Source of the DNA: Populus alba
Lineage: Eukaryota > Streptophyta > Magnoliopsida > Malpighiales > Salicaceae
NCBI RefSeq assembly: GCF_005239225.2
Contig: NC_133293.1
Span: 13,050,333-13,114,332, forward strand
Direction: 5' to 3'
Length of the DNA stretch: 64,000 nucleotides
Positions 11,463 through 21,599 of this stretch are shown here, piece after piece. How positions within the stretch are numbered: position 1 is the first letter of the stretch; each line of letters opens with the position of its first letter. The notes below the pieces were generated by a model. It ran no database searches. It saw only the letters and a list, made by a program, of their open reading frames with translations, and was not told the DNA's origin. The translations under genes and the position numbers were made by a program.

Positions 11463-13638
11463 CAGCAAAGGGCTAAAGATCGGAATTTATGGCGATGCTG
11501 GGTACTTGTGATATCTTTTTCCTTCTTTCACATTTTCTGAAGTTTGGTCAAGAAATCACGGCTGTGCACTGTGCAGCAATGCCATACTTTGTGTTGACCT
11601 GATACTTCTGCTAAAACAAGCAGATCAAATATTGATCGGTCCAATCGGCTACAATGGAAAATATTATTTGACCTACTGAATCAGTTCATCTAGTTTACTG
11701 CTTGATGTAAAACCAGTGTTTCTCTAAAGACCTATATATACAGATCTGCCCCAAGTCACTAGGATATCTTAACTTTCTTCCATTAGGAAAGATAGGAGCT
11801 GCCCCAAGTTTGAAGCTGTATCCTCACATTTAAGACTTCGAATCATGAGAGGATGACAGAACACAGCGATAAATGCTGTGGAATTAATGATTAGAAAAGT
11901 GGTTAGCCTATGATGTTTATAGCGCGCTAAATAAATGTTTATTTTTGCAGGACCCTGACTTGTGCCAAGACAATGCCAGGATCACTTGGTTACGAGGAAC
12001 AGGATGCGAAAACCCTTGCTTCATGGGTAATTTTGTTTTTCCTTCAGTCGTTTTCTTCTTCACGATACAAAACCTTTTCCTTGAGGAAACTTAAAAGACT
12101 TTGGCTTCTGCCTAGTGCGTGTCCGTTAAACCTCATAAATATATCGCCATGACTGTATGTTTTTGTGTGGCTATTTTCTCAAGGGAATTGATTATCTGAA
12201 ATATGATAATTGTCATAATAATGGGGTGAGCCCGCAAGAAAGGTACGTGGTACAAGTTCTGAAATCTGATGGAAAAAATGATCTTTCAAAATTAAAATAA
12301 GTGGTCTCTACCTATTCACTTCTTGATGACAGGTATTCAAAGATGAGCAAGGCACTATTAAGCACAGGCCGACCTATCGGTGTTCATTTCCCTGACCCTG
12401 AGAAATCTCCATACTTGCACTTTTAACAACGGAACCATAATACATTGGTATGCAGGGGTCAGGACAATCCAGCAACCTGGGCAGCTGGTAGTGGAAATAG
12501 CTGGAGGACTACTGGAGACATCAAAGATACGTGGGATAGGCAAGGAGAGTATCTTATCTATGAGATCCAAAGTGGAAATGAGCATTCACAATATCCCAGC
12601 GAGGGAGATAGATTTGGTGAATTTTAGGTAGAAATTATAAAATGGCCACTCTTCAAACATTTGGTTTTCTTATTTGTGACTGAGTTTTAGACCCAGACAT
12701 GCTTGAGGTGGGCAGTGGGGGCATGTCAACCGAAGAATACCGCTCTCACTTTAGTATTTGGGCTTTGATGAAGGTATTGGAAAAGAAAAGAAAAATGATT
12801 GTTAGTGTCATTGTTTCTGTAGCCGAGCAGTTAATGGATTCTTAATGGTGAATTAGGCCCCCCTTCTTCTTGGGTGCGATATCCGCTCCATGGACAGCGA
12901 CACGTTTGAGTTGCTAAGAAATAAAGAGGTTATTGCAGTTAATCATGGTAGGTTTTGGTTGTTTCTCTATTCAAATCCATTCCATTTATTAATCAAGCGT
13001 ATGAGCTTTCGCTTCACTGCTATTCTTCCACTGACAGATAAGCTTGGACTCCAAGGAAAGAAAGTAAAGAAAACTGGAGATTTGGAGGTAGTGCTTTATG
13101 ATTCATACACTGCGATTTTCATATATTATTTTTAAAAACTATATTTTATAGCTTTTCAAAAGTAATAACCTTTTCAAATGGACCCTTGGTATCCCTTTAA
13201 TAATTAACCCCCTGAAAGGAAAGAAAACAAGCTTAGAGCTTACAAGAATAAAATTTAACGCCCTGCTAATCACCCCCAGTATCATCTTAAATACCCCTAA
13301 TACATTACGGGGATGTCTGTACAGGTATGGGCTGGTCCTTTAAGTGGGAAGAGGATAGCAGCGGTCTTGTGGAACAGAGGATCATCAAGGGCTTCTATAA
13401 CTGCAGATTTCAAGGAAATTGGACTCAAATCATCAGCAGTAGTCAATGCTCGAGACCTCTGGGCGGTCTGACTCTAAGAATCCCTTTCTCACATTTTCAT
13501 TGATTTTTGTTCGCAAAAAGAAAACTAATACCAGTGAACTTCAATTTGCAGCATTCAACAATGACTTCAGTCCGACATCAACTTACAGTAACTGTTGAAT
13601 CCCACGCGTGCAAAATGTTCGTCCTCACACCACAGTAG
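11463..13638 (+). pseudogene. Alpha-galactosidase (GH27), 5'-truncated pseudogene
   Basis: Pieces, in order: KGLKIGIYGDAG (11463-11500); [20 protein letters not shown] (11951-12026); [20 protein letters not shown] (12184-12242); YSKMSKALLSTGRPI (12333-12385); [20 protein letters not shown] (12456-12537); [20 protein letters not shown] (12690-12773); [19 protein letters not shown] (12857-12947); [17 protein letters not shown] (13038-13087); [20 protein letters not shown] (13325-13465); and the C-terminal beta domain ending in a stop (13552-13638). Nearly every piece is bounded by GT...AG. The nucleophile Asp in KYDNC and the acid/base Asp in RTTGD are present. The protein is nevertheless broken: 5' exons (signal peptide, GWNSWN region) are absent, the SLCEW segment near 12386 is garbled, and the stretch between [10 protein letters not shown] and DPDML is lost. 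Intact plant enzymes remove terminal alpha-galactose from cell-wall and raffinose-type sugars. Confidence 0.85.
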
Positions 13639-13670
13639 CAATCATGTTACACATAAATGGAATGTATTGC

Positions 13671-13672
<2 letters not shown>

Positions 13673-13705
<33 letters not shown>
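13673..13705. repeat. (TA)n microsatellite
   Basis: An uninterrupted TA run of about 33 bases lies just 3' of the alpha-galactosidase pseudogene. Confidence 0.9.
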
Positions 13706-13711
<6 letters not shown>

Positions 13712-14124
13712 AAAGTGCAAAGAACTGTGAAATAGAATGATCCAAGTGAAGGACGTGATTGAATATACATGGAATCAAACTGTTGGTTTTATAAATAAAC
13801 TTGATATGAGGAAACAGAAGAGGGTAGAGAAAAAGTTCGAGGTGATTGAAACAATTACAGTACCCAGTTGCAAGGGTCTAATCAGTACAGAAAGGTTGGA
13901 GTGGGCTTGGTCTATTTACAAATGAAACAAAGTTTGAGTTCTTGATCGAGGGGTGATAGTTACCCAGTGGAAAGAAGGCTGCGTCCATCGTGATTAGACG
14001 AAGGAAAGATAAATGCACTCACTTCTACCCTACAATCCATTGCAGTACGGATAAATACTAATAGAACAGAAGAGGGAAATCCAGTTTCCTCTCTATAGTC
14101 TCTGATTACTCGGTGTGGCCCTGT

Positions 14125-14790
14125 TTTCTAAAAAAAAATTAATTTTTAAAATCATTTTTTTTATTATTTAATTGTTTTGATATACTGAGGTAACTATTAA
14201 AATTTTAAAAATATTATTTTTAATATATTTTCAAATAAAAAATAACTTTATAAAACAATTGAGAGATCAATGTAAAACACTATCTATATCCATAGTCCAC
14301 TTGCCCAACATAAAGCTAGGCAGTAGAAAAGTAGAAACCAGCACGAAATGCTCCAAGCATCTTAATTTCCTTTTCTTTTGATTCATTGATCCACGAATCT
14401 AATAATCTGTAAAGAATCCGAATTGGGTTCTAGCTGATAATTCAAAAGAAAAGGAATAAAATAACCAATGTCTCACCTTTTTTTTACTACAGTTCTCTTG
14501 TTCCTATTTTATGGTCTGTTGCTTATTCTTTGCAATTACAGATATGGCAATAAAGTTCTCGTATGAATAATAAAAGTATTCTCAATCACTTGGTTTATGA
14601 ATTAACCATGATTAGTGCTGGTTAAACCAACATATCATTACCTTAATATTTTTTAAAAAATTATTAATAAACATTCTAATATTTTAAAAATATTTTATTT
14701 AGTGTACATAAGGGTTTTTTATTTTTTAATGTTTTTATATTTTTTTAAATTAAAAAAATAATTATTTTATGTACAGTGCATGTCAATAAT
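14125..14790. repeat. AT-rich element remnants upstream of the receptor kinase
   Basis: Two AT-rich blocks (about 14125-14285 and 14640-14790) share the internal phrasing of the MITE-like family (TTTTGATATACTGAGG, TTTTAATATATTTTCAAA). Termini are not clean. They end about 250 bases before the receptor kinase start, so they lie in its promoter region. Confidence 0.4.
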
Positions 14791-15044
14791 CTAATTTTAA
14801 CTCTGTTGGATTACGTGAAGTAAAATTCACTTTCGACGTGCTGATCATTGCGTATCATTTAGCCATTGACTATTGAATTGAATCGATGACCCCTTGATAA
14901 ACGTAACCAGTCAAATTCCTTGCTGATTTCTCAAAACAAAAACAAAAACAAAAAATTGCTGCTAAAGTGCTATCATATCCTAGCCCCGTCCTCTCTCTCA
15001 ATTTATTATCAAGATCTACGTCATTTCCCGTAGATAAAGAAACC

Positions 15045-17120
15045 ATGATCAGAAGGCAAGAATCACCGGTACCCTCAACTACCCTGTTTTCTGTGCTAAT
15101 CTTTATACTCTCAACTGAAGTTAAAGCAAGATTCATCCCACATGTTTGCTCCCGTTCTTCATGTGGAGACATCGAAATCATCGACTACCCCTTTCGCCTA
15201 AAGACTGATCCACCTGGCTGTGGTGAAACAGTTTTTCAACTTTCTTGCGAGAACAACAAGACCATATTAGAATTCCACTCAGGGAAGTATTATGTTAAGA
15301 AAATTTCCTACGACGATAATAGACTCCGCGTTGTTGATTTTAACTTAGCTAGTGGTAGCTGCAGCCTTCCTTACAAATCAGTTTCGGTTGATGAGGTTAT
15401 AGATGATCATCACTATAGATTAGTCTCTACCACTTATACAAGTTTTATCAAGTGTTCAACTAATTTGAGTGATCAAGCTTATAGACTACTTCCTTGTTTG
15501 AGTGGAAACGGGTCTAGTTTTTATGTTAGTTATGATAACTACATAATTTCTAATCTCCAAGGACCTTGCTCGTTCATTTCAAGAGTTCCTACAGTTTATC
15601 AGACTGTCCTGTTTCCTTCCTTTGACAGTATCTTGCAACTGATGCAAACAGGGTTTGATCTTGAATGGTCTATTGAGTGCTGGGATTCATCATTTAGCTA
15701 TGATTGTTACAAATCAGGTCAGTCAAATCCTAACAATCTTCTTTTCTTTCTTTATCTTCTTTAATTATCATTATTTTGTTTTGAAGATTCGTGCTGATCA
15801 TTTATTCAATGATGTTGGAGAATGCTTAACTTTTCATTGCTTATGTGCCTGTGCAGGTAATTATCTTCCCCCTTGGTTTGCAGGTTTCTCGATGACTTGG
15901 AACGTTTTGTCAGGTATATCTTTCTCATTGGAACTCCTAATACTCTATGAGCTTATTGTTGTATTAGTTCTCTCAAAATTTTAAAAAAATTCAATTTGAT
16001 TCCAGCAATATATCTGGTTGGAAGATTCATCCTCGCTCCGATAGGTATATTTGGATTCCTTATCCACAAGTATATGAAAACAAAGAAGGCGATTGACAAC
16101 GAGCAGAGATTTCTGCGCCGTCAGCAACACTCGATGCCAAGGAGGTACTCTTACTCTGACATTATTGCAATTACAAACAACTTCGAAAATAAATTAGGCC
16201 AAGGTGGATTTGGGACTGTATATAAAGGACAACTTCGTGACGGGTTTTCAGTTGCTGTTAAAATGCTTGACAATCCCAAATGCAACGATGAAGACTTCAT
16301 TAATGAAGTCTCCATAATTGGTAGAATTCATCAAGTCAATATAGTATGGCTGATGGGATTTTGTTCTGAGGGGTGTCACCGAGCTCTTGTCTTTGAATAC
16401 ATGGCTAATGGATCTCTTGATAAGCTTTTATTTTCAAGAGAAGCAGAACGTCATCTAGTTAGCTGGGAGAAACTCCTTCAAATAGCCTTAGGGACAGCTA
16501 GAGGGATTGAGTATCTTCATGGGGGATGCAATGTATGTATTCTTCATTCAGATATTAAGCCTCAGAATGTCCTGCTAGATAATAATTTCATCCCAAAAGT
16601 TTCAGATTTTGGCCTCTCAAAATTTTATCCCAAGGAAAAGGATTTTGTGTCCATTAGTACTACCGGAGGAACTATAGGGTACATCGCTCCTGAAATGATT
16701 TCGAGGAACCTTGGAGCTGTTTCTTGCAAATCAGATGTTTATAGTTTTGGGATGTTATTATTGGAAATGGCTGGAAGAAGAAGGAACTCTAGTTCAAAGG
16801 GAAATTGTTCAAGTGAAGTATATTTCCTGTCATGGGTTTATGACCATCCGATTGAGAGGGCAGATTTACAGCTTGAAAATGATTCTGAAATTGAGGCTGC
16901 TATACCAAGAAAGCTGTGTCTGGTTGGGTTGTGGTGCATCCAAAAGGCAGCATCAGATCGTCCATCAATGACCAAAGTTGTGGAAATGCTTGAAGCCAAT
17001 GTCGATGATCTGCAATTACCTCCCAATGCCTTATCATTTCCTCAATCTATTCCCCAAGAACCTCAATCAGATTCTTCTACAGAATTGCTAATATCTGACA
17101 CAGTGGAACAAAGCTTGTAG
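15045..17120 (+). CDS. LRK10-like receptor kinase (GUB_WAK_bind + kinase)
   Basis: Three exons (15045-15717, 15857-15913, 16006-17120) splice in frame to 614 aa. Residues 1-30 look like a signal peptide. A GUB_WAK_bind cysteine-rich ectodomain follows (CSRSSCG, IDYPFRLKTDPPGCG, about 34-100), then a WAK_assoc-like tail (about 195-240). A single transmembrane segment lies at about 245-265, and the cytoplasmic kinase at about 303-575. Kinase landmarks are GQGGFG (308-313), K329 in AVKML, D426 in HSDIKPQN, and DFG (444-446). The catalytic loop reads HSD instead of HRD, so this is a non-RD kinase, as is usual in this family and in many immune receptors. The N-terminal ectodomain would face the cell wall; the ligand is unknown. 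The start at 15045 is preferred over an upstream in-frame ATG (14967) because it places the hydrophobic signal peptide at the terminus. Relatives are annotated as rust-resistance kinase Lr10-like or LRK10L2. A relic of a tandem copy lies at 10.2 kb. Confidence 0.85.
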
Positions 17121-18224
17121 AATGACATTGATTACAAGAAAAATAAAATTACACGAAGAAAAGAAAGAGATTGACAGAAGTTCTGACGTCGAAACGGTAT
17201 GCAGTGAAAATAGCTCAGATTATGTCTTAGACTGTTTCTTTGTATAGCTACAGTAGTTACATGTCACAGACTCTCTGCCCAGTGCTCAATATGTAAACAC
17301 CGAGCTTTAGTGAGGTAGAGTAGAGTTCAGGAAATTGCTTTATGATCGTAGAAAACAGATGCATATGTTAAGGCTTGATTCTGAAAAACAAAAAAACAGG
17401 CTAGTATTCGGATTAACCATGCTCATCCTGCTGCCAGTACCCTATGTTTGTTTCGGTACTCTCTAGATTTTCTGCCAACCATTCGTAAGATTGCTTTGTG
17501 CTTTATAGCTTTTCTACCAGGCAAACTTCATCGCCATGTGTTTCCCTGATTTATCAAGCCTATCAACAATTGCGTGTTAAGCTGAAAGCTTAAATGTCAA
17601 TGAAATGGATCGCCTAGACAGCTGATTGTGATTGAATAATAATAATCGACGTCTCTGTCTTGCTGGCTTTAGTTTCAAGACCTGGTCTTTTCATATTTAT
17701 TATGCCATTCAACCTCAACGCACATTTTTTCTTAAAACAGTTTCCCAAGTAAACGAGCTTGAAAAAAAAACTATCTTTTTTTCTTTTTTGGCTTCTTTTA
17801 TCTGGATTTTAACGAAGTTTGCAATCTTAGCCATTCAGCTAGCTACACATTACATGCTCTGCAGAAAGAAACAATATAATAGCATCTGTTCTTCATCTTC
17901 CCTTGATCGCTTATACTCCGTAATTTGTCTTTAGTTTTTGATGAAGAGAGGTGATTTGAAGTCCCCCCCTTTTTTTTACAGTGAAGATGACAATTTGGCG
18001 TCTTTCATCTTATTTGTCTGCATATTTGAAAGTATTTGAGCGCTCGCCCACGCTGTAGTCCTCCTTTTCCCCAGTCTGCATTACTCAGATATCTGACTTT
18101 GAGTGGTAATGAGTCCAGCGTCCAGGACATGTTGATGTTAATGATATCTATATAACATTTTTAAATTGTGGGTCTTTAAGAAGTTCTAAAATCATTCTAA
18201 TAGTTTTTTTTTTTTTCTAATGAA

Positions 18225-18895
18225 AATATTTTTTGTTCAACCATATAAAATTTTAAATACTATTTTAAAAGGTATATTTTTAATCAAAATATACGTTTTT
18301 TTTTAAACACCCCTTTTAGGGTTTTCTCAACAAACACGTATTTACTTTTTAGTAAGAAAATAATAATTTTATTTACACATTTTAACAAGGTCCATAAGAA
18401 ACATATTTTCAACCAAAATAAGTGTTTTTTTAAACAAAATCTTTTAAATTTTTAATAAATTAAAATAAATTTTTGTATTTATCTTTTAAATAAGACAAAT
18501 AATTCCATTAATAATTTCAATAAATTGAATATATTTTCCTATAATTTCTCCATAAATATACATTTTCAACCAAAATAAGTTTTTTTTTAATTAAAAGCAA
18601 TCATTTCAAGGTTTTCTCAACAAGTAAATGTTTAATTTTAATAAATAAAAGTTATTTTCATTTATACTTTTTAATAAAATACATCATTCTGTTAATGGTC
18701 TTAATTCATTTAGTACAAACTTCTATAGCTTCTCCACAAAAAAATATCTTGTCATCCAAAATATGTGTATTTTTAAACGACCTTTGTAAAGTTTTCACAA
18801 TAAATATGTGTTTAATTTTTAATAATATGAATTATTTTAACATAAAGCATGTCATGATTTTTTTATAACTTCTCCATAAATCTATATAATTTTTT
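18225..18895. repeat. Degenerate tandem array, roughly 140-185 bp units
   Basis: The anchor TCCATAARAAACATATTTTC recurs with changes near 18391, 18548, 18733 and 18869. A second anchor, GTTTTCTCAACAA, recurs near 18321, 18611 and (diverged) 18789. AAAATAAGTGTTTTTTTAAA lies after the first anchor in at least three copies. Spacings of about 157, 185 and 136 bases suggest four decayed copies of an AT-rich unit. No coding capacity. Confidence 0.6.
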
Positions 18896-19454
18896 TTGAA
18901 TATGAACACTGACATGAATAATTATTACAAATAATCTTATTAAAAGATATAAAAGCAATTTGATGGAATATTATTTAACATACTTACACATAAAATCAAG
19001 TATTTTAACATGAATGGGTGGATGGGTTTTTGATTAATTAATCTTGTTATAAATTTGAAAATAGAAAAAAGGATATTTAATTCATTCAAGGAAGAAAAAG
19101 TTAATAGAGTTGTGACAATAGAGGGAGAAGCCGTGCCAATAGCCACTACGTAGACTCACATGAGAACAAGCTTGGGCTTTGCCTCCAAGTTTTACTGGGC
19201 TTACTTCATCCAATCTTCCAAGCCCAATTAGCAAGTCTAAAAAAACCCATCAAGCTGTGTAACTAATTGTCTGGTTGGATGGTTAGCTCTCATCTCTCCA
19301 AAAGTCTTGGAACAAGAAAAATGGACTCCACTATTTACCATTGCTGATGAGTAAAATTAAAGTTCAAAAAAATTTGAGCCATTAGTATTAGATTTTTTTT
19401 ATATATATATTTAAAAATAAAAGATATTTTTGAATTAATTTATTCGTTAAATAA

Positions 19455-19456
<2 letters not shown>

Positions 19457-19493
<37 letters not shown>
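19457..19493. repeat. (AT)n microsatellite
   Basis: An uninterrupted AT run of about 37 bases, seen directly. Confidence 0.9.
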
Positions 19494-19495
<2 letters not shown>

Positions 19496-20401
19496 GTGTA
19501 TCCTTAAAATTTGAAAATTCAATATTCTCAACTCGTTTATTATTAATGTCTTGTTTTATTTTTCTTACAAGCAAATTATATCATGCCTAGAGATCTAATA
19601 GCAAAGCTTCCACCAATAGGGAAAGAAAACACAAGTTCCTTCAGATTTCCTTGTCTGGATCGTGAAATGGACCTTGGAAATTACCTTTCTGCAGCAATTA
19701 TTGCTTACAAAATCAACAATAATTAATTCTAAAATCTTTTAAGCACTAAAGATAAAATTGTTCCATGCTTAAACTACTAATCCTTAATCTCATCAATTAA
19801 TTATTGAGCTCCAAATGTGTGCTTGCTTTGACTTGATCATTTGGATATCACGAAGTAATGACAAAACATCTCAGCAAGGGATATAGTGGAACCAAGAAAT
19901 GATTCTGATGCGCCTTTACTGAAGAAAAAGATACAGATCATACAGTAGGACTTCTTTTTATATGATCACTCGAAAAGATAAAATTTCCCCTTTTTGGATT
20001 CATTATTGCTTTGGCAAGGCTTTTCTTTTCTTTAAAGGAGGAAATTCAGGCGTACTCAAGAGCACGTATCTTCAAACATATTTCTGCTTTTATGTCAGTG
20101 CTTTTTGATAAATTAAATGGTGAAGACAACATCATGACATTCAATCTCTCAAGAAGACTTGAAGCCAAATCGTGGCTTCTTTGACGTGTGTTAAGTACCA
20201 TCATGGAGTTTTAATGCTTACACCAGAAGTCATTTCTCTCTTTTTTGGATAAAAAAGAACGGAAAGCTCGCAAATGCACCTAAAAATGACCTTAAATATC
20301 GACAGGACTCCATTCACAATATTTCCCCAGCTTTTCTGCAATTTTGTGCTTTCGAACCACAGTGTCTGTAATCTTGTAGGGACCAAACTTAAAACTCATA
20401 C

Positions 20402-20497
20402 TAAACTGATCATATAGCATGTTGTCAGCTAGTTCTAAACAGGAAGGAAATCTAAAACTCCACTTAAATCTTAAACTGATGTAGCATGTTGTCAGCT
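20402..20497. repeat. Short direct repeat, about 25 bp
   Basis: AAACTGATCATATAGCATGT followed by TGTCAGCT (from about 20402) is repeated as AAACTGATGTAGCATGTTGT then CAGCT (from about 20472). A small deletion distinguishes the copies. It is probably a local slippage or insertion footprint. Confidence 0.6.
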
Positions 20498-21327
20498 CGA
20501 GTGCCCAGTGAGGCATGCCTATCAGCTCGTTAAATTCTTTTGATATATATATATAATTACTCGTAATTCTTCAATTGACTTGCCAGCTGCAGCGTGAAAA
20601 ATACGATGCCGTGTTGTGAAGTTGGAAGGGACCGTCCGAACGGCTATTCTATTTATCTATTTCTTAGGACTCAAAATTCAATGCATGTTGCTTTATCAGT
20701 GAAAGATCATAATTAAAGCGATCAAGCAAACACAGAAAAGCAATAAAGTAAAAAATAAATAAATAAAAAAGCTTGGAATTTCACCGAAGTCTCTGGCCGG
20801 AACAGATCAATAATCAAAGCAAGACAGAGATCAGAGATGCCTGGGGAGAAATACAATTAAACAACAAAAAAAGTAGCAAACCAAAGTCTTTCTTTTATCC
20901 CCAATACATAGCAAAGCAAATAGAACATGATAGGTGTAAGTGATGCATGCCCAGCAGCATTACCAACATTTCCATACAGGCCCCTAGCTAATTCAAGACC
21001 AGACTATCAAGACTGATCACCTTAACAAGCTAGCTACCTTGTATGCATCTCTTACATCCCATGTCTAATATAGCATGAAGTAACAAGAAAAAGGAAAAGA
21101 AACGAAAAAGAACAACCAGAGGCGAAGACGTAATAAACACAGAGAGCATAAGGTAGAACAAGGAATATAATGAAAAATAAAAGACCTAAAGTTAAGGTAA
21201 ATCGGACCGCTACCCTCAATTCCCCGCGATGCAATCATACACTCTCCCGATTCTGCCCTTTACTAGGCTAGAAACTCAGGAGAGTGCAATTGCAAAGCCT
21301 TGTTTGTGTGTTCTTTTGCCATCTGTT

Positions 21328-21450
21328 TCACCCATACTTGCAAAAGAACTCTTCTACTCCTTGATGCCACCACGACCACCCACCACTTCCTTTGTAGCCA
21401 CCACCATAGTTGGCGGACTCCCTCCGGTTACCATCGATCATGATTGACAT
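21328..21450 (-). CDS. Candidate small protein, 40 aa, glycine/aromatic-rich
   Basis: The minus-strand frame starts MSIMIDGNRRES, continues with a Gly-Tyr-Lys-Gly-Ser-Gly-Gly-Trp run and ends HQGVEEFFCKYG before TGA. Base composition is markedly less AT-rich than the flanks. A TATA box (21571-21582) sits about 125 bases upstream of the ATG, which leaves a plausible 5' leader that also contains an 18-codon upstream open frame starting at the first ATG. There is no signal peptide. I do not recognise the family. The ordered Gly-aromatic pattern and a single Cys near the end look selected, not random. The frame may continue through an intron, because AAGTATGG at the end resembles a donor site. 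Confidence 0.4.
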   Translation of the reverse strand: MSIMIDGNRRESANYGGGYKGSGGWSWWHQGVEEFFCKYG

Positions 21451-21570
21451 TACCAAGTAGCTAGAATGATTGAATATCCAAGCTTAAATGCGGGCAAAAG
21501 CTTAGTGCTAGCTACTAGCAAAAGAAAGTCTAGAACGAGTGTGGATAAAGGGCATGAGTGCCATGATGGG

Positions 21571-21582
21571 TCATATATAAAG
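21571..21582 (-). promoter_or_regulatory. TATA box of the 21.4-kb small gene
   Basis: On the minus strand CTTTATATATGA is a strong TATA match, 121-132 bases before the candidate ATG. Confidence 0.5.
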
Positions 21583-21599
21583 GCGAGATTGTAGCTTTT

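Larger units (their letters stand above)
17125..21300. other. Gene-poor stretch with tandem repeats
   Basis: No supported coding region lies between the receptor kinase and the small candidate gene at 21.4 kb. The segment 17632-17934 is open on the plus strand but has no recognisable family features. Contents are a degenerate tandem array (about 18225-18895), a long (AT)n tract (19457-19493) and a short direct repeat (20402-20497). Confidence 0.5.

Noticed and set aside
14870..15181. Antisense open frame over the receptor kinase start
   Set aside because: Shadow of the real coding exon.
15655..15984. Plus-strand open frame inside the receptor kinase
   Set aside because: It reads through two introns of the LRK10-like gene in another frame.
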